Source: Cryptomeria japonica
Taxonomy: Eukaryota > Streptophyta > Pinopsida > Cupressales > Cupressaceae
Assembly (NCBI RefSeq): GCF_030272615.1
Contig: NC_081406.1
Coordinates: forward strand, 169,225,861-169,289,860
Direction of reading: 5' to 3'
Length of the DNA: 64,000 nt
Shown here: positions 37,593-47,460 of the stretch, in pieces
How positions within the stretch are numbered: position 1 is the first letter of the stretch
How the letters are laid out: every line of letters begins with the position of its first letter
Notes under the pieces: generated by a model
Told to the model about the DNA's origin: nothing
The model's input: only the letters and a program-made list of their open reading frames with translations
Databases searched by the model: none
Made by a program: the position numbers and the translations under genes

Positions 37593-39315
37593 TTCTTGGA
37601 ACCCTCATGGCTTGAAACCGATCAACCTCCTAGTCTTAGGGTAATCAACTGATCAATCTAAATGTCCTAAGTAGTTTAACCAAATCATTTTTTTGTCGGT
37701 AGTACTAGGTCATCCAATCTGAGTCAGTCACCTGTCTCCTAACCACTGTAGAGTTTTACCACTGAGTAAACACACGAAGTAAGAACACTGAAAAGAATCA
37801 CCAAAACTATTTAAGATATGATTGAAATTTTCTTTGTATTTTGTCTTTTAAATTGGTTTTCGATTATTATTCCCTCTGAGTAACTTGAGGAAGTATATCT
37901 TGACTAAGAGGAGCAAGGACTGGGAGCATAATACTTTTCTTTGTTTTCTGCTTGTAGGAGTGATTCTGATGATTTGGAAACATATCATAAGCTAGGTGTC
38001 TGTGATTAGTGCCTTCACATCAAGGTGAACTCGCCACAGATACCTCGACTCCATTTATTTGTATGCTACAGGGAGGTTGGAATCAGTTCCTTGTCTTTTT
38101 GAGTAAATTTCTTTATTATGCAATCTGGATGCATGCTTAATCTGTCCTAGGATATGAACGATAAAAGGGTCATTGCGGATAAGATAATCAATATTACATA
38201 TGAAAAGGAAGGAACTCTTCTTTGTCTGGTGTATTTGCATGCAAGCAACATTCAGGTCATCTTGGCTCTTTATGCCTTGGTGCTTATGTTCACTTGCTAG
38301 ATCAAAAGGACGTGACATTCAGGATATCCTAGCTCTTCATGCCTTGGTACTTTTGTCTATCTTCGATATTGTAAAATGCTCAGTGAAGATAATCAAGCAT
38401 ACCAAATCCAGTGACTAAGTTTTAGGTTGCATTCATACTATGTTTTGCATTTACATTGATTTCAGTCTGATAACATTATTCTCTTCATCCTTTGAATAAG
38501 ATCCTGAATTTGAAACAATCATCATTTCTTCGCCAATTTCGGGATTGAAATTGAAATCTAATGTCAATTTTCTAGTCAAATTTTCGCAACGTTCACCACT
38601 TGGCACTTTCATCTTCACGTCAATCTTGACATCATTCTATGCTCAAATCAACTCTAATTTCAAATTTATTCTCCAATCAATCGTCGTGCTTAGATTATCA
38701 TCGCTATATCATTTTATCAAAATTGCCTAAAATCACTGCGATCTCGCCATCTTTTGATTTCACTCTTGAGGGGGCATACTCATAACATCAATATTATCAG
38801 TGATTAAATCATAAAAAGTTGAGATTTTTTTTCAAATCTTCGTCGAAAGTCGAGTAGAAAATCTTTTTAATCAAAGACTAATCAAACAAAACCTCATTGC
38901 TCTTCAAAATCGAATCAATCTCTAGGGGCATATCAGTTTCATCGCATCAAATCAAGATGATATTGTTTTCATCTGAATCACGCTTAATTCAAGTCAGTGT
39001 TCAGTTTCATTGCATCAAATCAAGCTGGACATTCTCTTTGCTCAATCGGTTCTAGTTCAATAAAGTTTGGAATCGATTTCATCTCTTCGCTCAATCTAGT
39101 TCAATCAAGTTCTAGATCGATACTTGTTTCTTGATCCATCAAGTTCAAGATTGGTATCTCGCTCTTTGTCGGTCCTAGTTCAATCAAGTTCGGGATCGGT
39201 ATCGCTTTAATCAATCTGTTCAGTTTCATCACTTCAAATCAAGCTGAACATATCACTCTTCATCCGCTCGTGATCCATCAAGTTCAAAACTGATATCTCT
39301 TCGACATCAACTATT
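37593..39315 (+). other. 3' interior of element C with degenerate repeats
   Basis: No gene is seen. From about 38890 to 39310 phrases such as TTCATCGCATCAAATCAAG and AGTTCAATCAAGTTC...GATCGGTATC recur with changing spacing, a decayed tandem array. Confidence 0.5.
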
Positions 39316-39361
39316 CTTTGAATCAATGCGTTGCTCGCACATCAATTCAAAGAGGGGCAAA
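39316..39361 (+). promoter_or_regulatory. Polypurine tract of element C with adjacent hairpin
   Basis: AGAGGGGCAAA abuts the 3' LTR. An 8-bp inverted repeat, CTTTGAAT (39316-39323) and ATTCAAAG (39345-39352), can extend inward by TGCG/CGCA (39327-39330, 39336-39339). The arrangement matches element B. Confidence 0.65.
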
Positions 39362-40361
39362 TATAATACCCTGAAAATGGTCACCTAAACCATGGGCCCC
39401 TTAATCTCGACTACATCACCAAGGTCCCAACCAAAGGCAAATTAAATCAATCTTGAGCACATAATCAATTAATTCTCTAATCATCAATGTCACATGGCAA
39501 ATAAATCATTATATATTAATTAAATATTTATTTAATTAATTAATCATTCCAAGTAAATCATTTTAATCAATTGTCCTATTTATTTAATTAAATATCCTAG
39601 CATATTTAATTAATAAATTAATTTGCCATTAAATCATGAAAAAAAGGAATTAATATGAAAAAGAATTAAATTTGGAAAAAGAAATAAAAAAGGAATTAAA
39701 TTGAAAAATCTCAGAAAAAAAAATTAAATCAATTAAATATCAAAATTGAATAAAAATATAAAATATGAAATTAATCAGTTTTTCTGATTTTATCTTAAAT
39801 TTAGCTCAATTTCCTTTAAAGCCGAGAACAACAGCTAATCACATCAATTCACTTGGATAGTGCTTCTTCTTGGAGAATCTTTTATGCTCATCACTAATCG
39901 ATATCAACCATTGGTATCTCTCTGGATTTTCTATAAATTCAGGCTCTCATCTCTCATTCAAAAGAACTTGGAGATTTATCGTTATTATGTTGTTTTTGCT
40001 CTAGGATCATTGAGATTTTTGTGCATTGAGAATATTACATATTAGTTATTGCATATTTGTTAAATCATCTAGCTTAATATTCATTCATAGCTTAATCATG
40101 TTAGCCTAATATTCATTAATCTTGCATATCTTGCATCCATTTAGCTTAATCTTGCATACATATAGATTAAATTCTTTATTTAGGTGTCATCTAGTCACTG
40201 GTGTTGCATAAAGAAATCTGAGAGCAAGACTAAACTCACATCTACTAGAAGGCAATAGGTCGCTTTGTAATGGTTTTATTATTCATTGATTATTGATTTG
40301 CTAACCATGCATCTAATGACTTATTGAAGTGTTGTGTATTCAGATATAGATACAAATTCCA

Positions 40362-40439
<78 letters not shown>
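39362..40439 (+). repeat. 3' LTR of element C
   Basis: Begins TATAATACCC (the expected TG has become TA) and ends in CACACA followed by target duplication CTTCA. Unlike the left LTR, the terminal CACACACA has grown into a long CA microsatellite. TATAAAT at 39932-39938. Confidence 0.85.

Positions 40440-40440
<1 letters not shown>
40366..40440. repeat. (CA)n microsatellite at an LTR end
   Basis: About 75 bp of uninterrupted CA. The other LTR has only four CA units at the same place, so the expansion occurred after insertion. Confidence 0.95.
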
Positions 40441-40442
<2 letters not shown>

Positions 40443-42059
40443 CACACTATAAAGAAACTTTCATGTCATCACCCAAAGTACAAGTGAAAATACATGACCA
40501 TAAACTAGTGACAATCATAGCTCCAACCAATACCTTCAAAAGAGCTACTAGCTACTACAAGAGAGCTATTGCTACTATCAGAGGAGCTACTAAACCTCAA
40601 AACCAATGCCATGTGAGACCAAACATTCAAAAAGATAACCAAGACTAAAGAGAGAACCTGCAAATCATAAGCACGTAGGATGTCCTTCTACATACACCTC
40701 TAAATGCAAATTTTATCAAGTATGATCTCCTTAATAACACACCAAAATAAAATCCATAATTACACCCAATCCATTTCATCTCCAAGATAAAAAAAAAAAA
40801 CAAAAAAAAAACAATATATGTATCATGTAATCTTTTCTAACCAAGAAGATCGAACTCAATGTAATCATTTATGAAGAAGGAAATCAACCCAATAAACCAT
40901 CTCCTAAAATCCTCATAATGATATCATAATATCATCTTATATACAAAAGGAGATAACCGTGCCATCCATCCCTTAGAATAAAACCTCCATAACTAACCAT
41001 CTATCCATATCTATGAAGGATAAAGCATAAACATAATACACCTTAGATAAATAATGGGCAATGACTCTCAAGTGATAAACCAATAGGTATATCAAGAGTG
41101 GGGAATCATAACGCTCCTCCAATATAAATGACTCATCTAAGAATAATATATTCATACGTCCATGTTGAAATCATGTCCAACCTATTTATGTACAGATTTG
41201 CCCCATCAGAAAGACAAATCGGAGATTCTCTTGTGCCCACTTGCTAGAGACAAATACACAACAAACAGGTGGAGACATCACTAATTAAATTAGCAATTTT
41301 CATCTGAATTTTAAAGGTACAACTCCCTCTTATGATGTAATTGGGTTTTTGAGGATATGCTTTTAACTAGAAAGAAGAAAAGGCAAAACAACATGAAAGA
41401 AAAACAATGGGATTAACATGATCAAAAATAACACAACAAAGATTACGCAAAGTTCACCCATTCACCATACGTGCTCGAAAAAATTAAGGAAAATTAGTAG
41501 ACATTCTTTACAAATGATGTAAATGTGCCAAGACTCAAAATTCTGAAAACACGTACATTCATAACATAATAGGCAGATGAATTCACATAACAGATTGCAA
41601 ATCTCAAAGTAAATGCTAATCTAAGAGAATATGCATGAATACAATGCTTCAAAACAATTCCCATTTCTAGGACCACATTAAAAAGCAAAAAGTATTCATT
41701 TTCTGCATATAAAATTATGTATTAGAAATAAAGTATATTATCATTTCCCATAACTAATTTAAAATCATCACCAAAACATTAATTGATCGAATCTCACTCA
41801 TGCATCAAAATACAAGGGGGATCAATCTCATTTCTCTTTCCCCTTTCAGCAATATATATAAAAAAGAAAGTAACCTCCTAAAGATAACAGTTTCTTGAAA
41901 AGAACCATTTTTACAAAAGAAAACTAAAAGCTACTTTAAAACACACGTGGCTTACATAGGTTCAAGATTCAAAGCCAAAATTTTAGAGAACTAACTTAAA
42001 TATTCTAACCAACACTTAAATGACAGGAGGGGCAGGGTTCCTTCACATGTTGAACTCCC

Positions 42060-42554
42060 TTTGAAGGAAAGCATCATGCCTTTTGACTTTTTCCTCTTCT
42101 TCTTTGAGCACCAAAATTACCCTCATGTATTCAACATTAGTTCATTTGTACTGCCAAGCTACGTCTGTCAACCTAGAAATGATGTCTTCCTGTGGATTTT
42201 CTATAAATTTTGTATTCGGTTGCATCACTAGAGCAAGTTTGTCTCCTCAAAGCACCATATTTCCATGCATAATCTATTGAAATAATTGCCTATATTTCTA
42301 GCTGCAATAATTTCCTCTTGTGATTGATGGTCATGATTATCAACTTGCCTCTCTATATTTCCTACCTCCCTAGACCTTACAAAACAAGTCCATTGCTTCC
42401 ACGCAAGAGCATACAGTTCAAGGATAGTATCTCCTTGTTCATTTTCTAGCCAATTCAAATCAGGATTGATGACAAGAAATTGAGCATTATGGGATAGAAC
42501 CATTCTGATAAGAATAATGCATACTAAAATATGTTGATATGTTACTTTGGCCAA
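42060..42554 (-). pseudogene. ORF1-like remnant in element H with an internal duplication
   Basis: The minus frame 42554-42228 encodes N-P-D-L-N-W-L-E-N-E-Q-G-D-T-I and A-L-A-W-K-Q-W. After a frame change, 42240-42060 encodes Q-P-N-T-K-F-I-E-N-P-Q-E-D-I-I and D-V-A-W-Q-Y-K, then a Glu/Lys-rich helix (L-K-E-E-E-E-K-V-K-R). The two halves look like diverged copies of one 30-40 residue unit (P-N..., E-N-x-Q-x-D, A-W). Ogre-type Tat elements carry an extra ORF between PBS and gag, and this lies 1.2-1.7 kb after the PBS. No homologue recognised. Confidence 0.35.
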
Positions 42555-43421
42555 CTTTGAAGGTCATAATGAGCAAGGAAAAGTACATTAAATGCCTTAT
42601 GCAAGAAATGACATCATTAAATGCTATAACTCGTGCCACCACCTCTGCATGTCTTTCACCATTTAATCAATTATTATAGAGACATACATGCAAATCTTCA
42701 TAGGATTAGATCTCGGGAAGAGCATAATACACGGTGATCGACAAGTTAAAGATTTTAAAGCATGGTACCATAAGTTCCCAAATCCTTCAATACTCTGACG
42801 CAAGTATGACCGACTTTGTTACTTGGTATGATCTATTGTCTTCAAAGGAGTGTTGATTGTTTGGAAAGGTCAAGAACTTGGACATCATTGGAAGTGGTAT
42901 TGGAGTTCCCTTGTTGGCTAACCGGTCGATAGGTATTGCTAATCACAGGGATCACGGGATCACGATTCTTGAGAATTCAGGAACCTTGAGGATAGTTCCA
43001 AGTCAACAAGATTTGTCGACCAAACACTTGAGTTAGTACAAGGATGAGGAGAATTGAGAGATCGGGCTTCTAGGGAACTTTGGAAATGACAAAGCCCAGT
43101 TCCAAAGGGAAGTAAAAGGCCGATAGTGCGACATAACATGCTTACAAAGTGAATTTTAAGATCGGAGATAGCGGATAAAAATTAATTGGTAGAAAGGGGA
43201 GGAAACACAACCAAAGTGTAGGCTCCTTATTTTCTCTACTAAAAAAACCCATCAAGAGCATCCATCTCAACAAATATCTCTAATCATAAAAGAACCCCAA
43301 GCTCACTTATGTCTCAAAGTATCCATGCTAGGTCTTGCAATACACTGTCAGTAGTTTGAATTCTTCTCTATCTAGCTTTCAATTGTCAGAATTTCACTTA
43401 CAAAACAAGATAAAAGCACTG

Positions 43422-43631
43422 CTAAAAGGAAATTATGGTCTCTATATCAAATGCACTAAGATAGAAATAAAATGCACTATAAGAACTATTAAATGCACTA
43501 CATAATGCATTAAAGGCGCAACATAATAAATCAAATGTGCTAAAATAGATATTATATGCGCTAGAAGAACTATTAAATGCACAAGAACAAAGGTTAAATG
43601 CGCCAAAGTTTAAGTTGAATGTGCTAGCCAT
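43422..43631 (-). CDS. 69-codon ORF over the minisatellite of element H
   Basis: ATG at 43631 on the element's sense strand, about 80 bases after the PBS region, opens 69 codons without a stop. It reads heptapeptides of the form (S/C)-A-F-N-x-x-x because the 21-bp repeat keeps frame. Whether it is translated is unknown; it could act as an upstream ORF in the leader. Confidence 0.35.
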   Translation of the reverse strand: MASTFNLNFGAFNLCSCAFNSSSSAYNIYFSTFDLLCCAFNALCSAFNSSYSAFYFYLSAFDIETIISF

Positions 43632-43659
43632 TAGGTTGAATGCACCAAACTAGAACTTT
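43449..43659 (-). repeat. 21-bp minisatellite, ten units
   Basis: The G of AAATGC(A/G)C recurs at 43453, 43474, 43495, 43516, 43537, 43558, 43579, 43600, 43621 and 43642: exactly 21 bp each time, although the unit sequence has diverged. The array sits just downstream of the PBS in the leader of element H. Confidence 0.9.
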
Positions 43660-43709
43660 GAATTTGTATCTATCAAAAACATATGATAAAATGTTAAAAA
43701 TAGGGCAGG

Positions 43710-43733
43710 GCCCCACGGTGGGCGCCAAAAAGA
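43710..43733 (-). promoter_or_regulatory. Primer-binding region of element H
   Basis: Minus strand TTTTTGGCGCCCACCGTGGG lies next to the LTR end, the Tat/Ogre-type PBS form also found in element C. Confidence 0.7.
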
Positions 43734-44696
43734 TGTGTACCAAAATGTTTGTCAATCAAATTAAACACTAAACACATCAATGAGACTAAATTGAAAGCAA
43801 ATTAAGAGAAAGGAATTCAAACTCAGCCTTCTTGTGAATGTCCCATTGTCCTCTATCTCCAAGGATTTATCAAGCCATATTAGCTCTCAAATTTATGCAT
43901 TGATGGATTTCAAAATGACAACCTAGAGAACGAGATTGAATTAAAAAATGAAAGAAATCTTCCTACAATTGCATGATACTAAGCTAGATGGGATGCAATT
44001 TTGATTCTACATGATGTTAACATGCACTATTGATCTATGCTAAATGATAATGCTATGAAATGCTTAAAGATTACTAAAATGCTAAAAATGCTTAATGTTC
44101 TTAATTTAGGCAAATGAACTTCTAGCTTCTAGACTTTGATTTGTGCAAATGAGAGTTTATTTATAGATATTTCAGGGTTCTAGGTGGCAAAGATGGACAG
44201 TTGGGATTCGATTTGAGAAGACGAAGGGTTGGAGATAGAGAAGTTAGAGAAAAAAGTGGGCCATGCTTCCTTAAGGGGAAACAAGTGATATGTGGAGGAT
44301 GGAGAAGAAAAAGGAATTCCAAGTGTCCTTAATTGGTTGCAAATGCCATGTGTCTCTCCAAGTTTGTTGAATTGGTTGAAGATATTTGATCAATTAAATA
44401 TTTGAGAATATTTAATTTATGAGACACATGTCAATGTGGCACTTTGATGTGGCATAATAAGATGAGTTAGTGAATGATGTGAAAATGATTTAGGATAGGA
44501 AGAATAAATGTCATGAATCATAAAAAAAATAAGTGGAATGACACGAGTGAAAATGCGAATACAAGATGTATATGTGAAAAGAAGATTCATTTCTGCAAAA
44601 CCCACGAAACACCCTTGAAAGAAGGGGAGGAAAAATGGTGATTGGCAAAGTGGAATAAATTTACATAAGGTCCATAAAAATGTTGTGGGCACCTCA
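43734..44696 (-). repeat. 5' LTR of element H
   Basis: Minus strand starts TGAGGTGCCCACAAC at 44696 and ends ...GGTACACA or the next two bases before the PBS. TATAAATA on the minus strand (44158-44165) is a probable promoter. AATAG (44697-44701) would be a target-site copy. The partner LTR is outside the window, so the outer edge is inferred from the TG terminus. Confidence 0.55.
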
Positions 44697-44852
44697 AATA
44701 GATTTTCAGTTTTGAATGCCTCTCACTCATGTGCTACAGGAGCAAATTTGATTAATTTATAGCTTAATGATATATGCAAAAGGGTAGCCGGGGTTCCAAG
44801 GGGTCCCCCAACTGGCCAGAGGAATACAGGTGAATTGGCATCTTCCTCAATT

Positions 44853-46736
44853 ATGATAACTAATCCAGTTTGGAGAAGGACACAACGGAACCCTAGGGCA
44901 CCATTAGAAAGACAAGAAAATTCTTTAACACAGAGGAGAAGGGAATTTCTTACCATTCCGAAGGCTTCTCAAGAAAATTGTTACCCTAACAAAGGTAGTG
45001 TTACATATTTACCATACAGTCATGTGGAGAAATTCTCTTGAGCACAAAATGATGTTGCATCAAGTGCAAACAGAATAAAATTAGGGTTAAGAAAACTTGC
45101 CACGATCAGCTCAAAGTCATTGGTCCAAACTCAGTGCAATGAAGGAAATAACCCTATAGAAATCTTAAACAACACTCATAAGCCATCGTGCAATAGAGTG
45201 ATTAACATAGCCATAATAAGCAGTGAACATACAAATGAATTGTGGGATCGCTACAATGAATAAGGACTCTTTGGCAAATGGTATGGATTTGGAGTGTCTA
45301 CCTCTGATGTCCTCCATTGGTTGAGAACCGCCACGAAAAAACAGATAAGTATTACTTGTTTGGAAGATGATTTTTTGTTTATTCAATGCAATTCATATGA
45401 ACTTAAAAATCATTTACTTAGGAATAATCACAGATTCCTTAAAGGTTATTGTTTCAAATTTTTTAACTGGAAACCTAATTTCTCGCCCAAAGATTTTCAA
45501 AAGCATAGGGTGCCTAAATGGGTTCGGCTCCCTAAAATGCTGGTAGAATTGAATCACGATCATACCCTAAAAAAATTAGGGGATTTTTTAGGAGGATTTG
45601 AGGGTATGGAGGAGAATTACAAGGATTCCTCTGACATAAAAATATTAGCCAATGTTGAGATAAACAAACAAAAATTAGAACCCATCAAAATTATTACAAA
45701 CCACTCGATATACCAGATCCAACTAGAGATCTTTACGGGTGATATCACAGCCAAGGAAGTTATCTTCCCTAAACAGAATATTGAGAGAAAAAGTATTAAG
45801 ACAAAAAAAGATTTTGTAGCTAATAAAGGTATAAACATAAAATTCAACCCAAATGAAGGATTTGTGCTCCATAAACAAAACCCTAGGGCTAAGGAACCAG
45901 TAGACAATCAAAAAATGGTAGAATATGAAAAGATAAAATAGAGATAGGAAACAAAGATAACATTTCTAAGGCAGGGGAACTAGTAATTGAACAAAAAGGA
46001 AAAGATATAGAGAACATAGAGTGCTCTGAACAATAAGAAACTCCACCATCGATAAACAATGATACAAGGGAACATAGAAAAGATAATGGAAAAGAAAATA
46101 GATCCCTGATGAGTGGAGAAAATGTTGATAACCAGGAGGAAACAATAGAAGATAACGGAAATAAGGATGAAAACATTGAGGAATTAGAAAACTATCCCAC
46201 ACCACGCACAATAGAAAAGGCAAGATGCTCTAAAAAACAAGAAAAAGATCAAGAACAAAAAAGGGAAAAAAAATGAAAAAGGAAAAGGTAAAAAGAAAAA
46301 GAAATCCAGTAATAAAAACAATGAAAATGATATAGAAAGGGAAGAAAGGATTGAAAGAGAAAACAAAATCATCCTTGAGTATGTTGGCAATGAAGTTACA
46401 AATGACCTCATGGAGCTATTCATAAATGAAATAGTAGATGAGGAAGAATTAACATTACATAAAGAATTGCTAGCCAGAAAATTACTCAAACTTAATGTAA
46501 CCAAGGAAGAGTTACAGGACCGTAAATATGATGAAGTAATGGAAAATATGGACAACCTGGGCATAGCTAAAACCATTGAAACCTGCTCACCCCCGGATTG
46601 TGCTACTAAACTAAAAAAGAGAGGAAGAAAATCAATTGCAAAATTACTAATCAAAGCAAGAAGTGTTGTTGGCCAGATTAAAATCACAAACCTTTTTTAT
46701 GTAGGGAAGGGGAATGACCTTCCCAAGGAGATATGA
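44853..46736 (+). pseudogene. LINE ORF1
   Basis: The first in-frame ATG is at 44853, though the frame is open from 44763. Stops interrupt at 45039 (TGA) and 45258 (TAA). 45294-45941 carries a plant LINE ORF1 (DUF4283-like) segment: D-D-F-L-F-I-Q-C, F-F-N-W-K-P-N-F and P-K-W-V-R-L-P-K. A low-complexity Asn/Glu/Lys linker in another frame follows (about 45947-46400), then a helical C-terminus ending at TGA 46734-46736. Such proteins bind LINE RNA. The stop overlaps the ORF2 start. Confidence 0.6.
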
Positions 46737-47460
46737 AACTCCTTACTTGGAATATTAGGGGCCTGAATACCCCTAACACGCAACGTATCTTCAAACGTTG
46801 CATAGCTAAATTCAATCCAGAAATATTCTTAATACAAGAAACTAAATTAAGTAACAATGAGATGACAAACTTCAACAAAAAATTAGGTATCAGAGAAATA
46901 GAAGGTCAAACTACTTGCGGAGCCTCAGGTGGGTTGGCCATCAAATGGGATCCTAGGCTAATATCCTTTAAGCTAATTAGCAAGAGCCCAAACTGGATGT
47001 GTGGCTGGGCTATAAGCATTAAAAGCAACTTAAAATTTATTATAATAAATGTAAATGGACCTATCCAAACACAAGCAAAAAGACAATTGTGGAATGAAAT
47101 TGAGGACTTCCTATCAATTGACATGGATCAAACATACATAATAGGTGGGGATTTCAATGCCATCTTAGACCCCAAGGAAAAATAGGGGAGTAATAAAAAA
47201 ATTTCCCAAACAATTCAAGATTTCAAATAATGGACACATAAGTGTAACTTGATGGAATTCAAGACAAAAAATGAAGCCTTTACTTGGAATAATAGAAGAC
47301 AGGATTCTACAACATAGCAAAAAAACTGGACAGATTCTTCCTAAGTGGAAACCTCACACAGTCTTATGAATCCTCAGTTCTCCCATTTTGAGGACCGGAC
47401 CATTTCCCGGTCCAATTGACCATAACAGAGGAACTAAAGCCAACCAAAACCCCTTTTCAC
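46733..47460 (+). pseudogene. LINE ORF2: endonuclease domain
   Basis: Begins at ATG 46733 (ATGA overlap with ORF1). Apurinic-type endonuclease motifs are T-W-N-I-R-G-L-N, I-F-L-I-Q-E-T-K (Glu), G-A-S-G-G-L-A-I-K-W and I-I-G-G-D-F-N-A-I-L-D (Asp/Asn). A TAG at 47183 breaks the frame, and the D-H-F-P-V motif lies near 47398 after further stops. The enzyme nicks target DNA to prime reverse transcription. Confidence 0.85.

Larger units (their letters stand above)
15295..40439 (+). mobile_element. Element C: Tat-like gag-only LTR element carrying four nested insertions
   Basis: Direct LTRs (left interrupted, right 39362-40439) are flanked by target duplications CTTCA at 15290-15294 and 40440-40444. 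A Tat-type PBS follows the left LTR at 22134 and a polypurine tract precedes the right LTR. With D (which contains E), F and G removed, the element is about 10.4 kb. The interior keeps a gag zinc-knuckle remnant near 27.1 kb but no polymerase domain, so it was probably non-autonomous. Target duplications of the inner insertions date them after C. Confidence 0.85.
40445..44696 (-). mobile_element. Element H: 5' part of a minus-strand Tat-like LTR element
   Basis: LTR (43734-44696), PBS, a 21-bp minisatellite and an ORF1-like remnant lie in order on the minus strand; the interior is then cut by the insertion of element C. By target-site logic its interior continues at 15294-14655 and 7631-6194. 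No capsid, protease or RT is visible in those parts, so H is either a long-leader (Ogre-like) or a non-autonomous element. 40445-42059 and 42555-43421 show no gene. Confidence 0.6.

Noticed and set aside
40334-40648. ORF with a long Thr-His run
   Set aside because: It is the translation of the CA microsatellite plus flanks; no gene evidence.
43449-43659. 21-bp periodic repeats considered as CRISPR or iterons
   Set aside because: No unique spacers and eukaryotic context; treated as a minisatellite in an element leader.
45617-46687. Several minus-strand ORFs rich in Ser, Phe and Leu
   Set aside because: Antisense shadows of the Lys/Glu/Asn-rich LINE ORF1.
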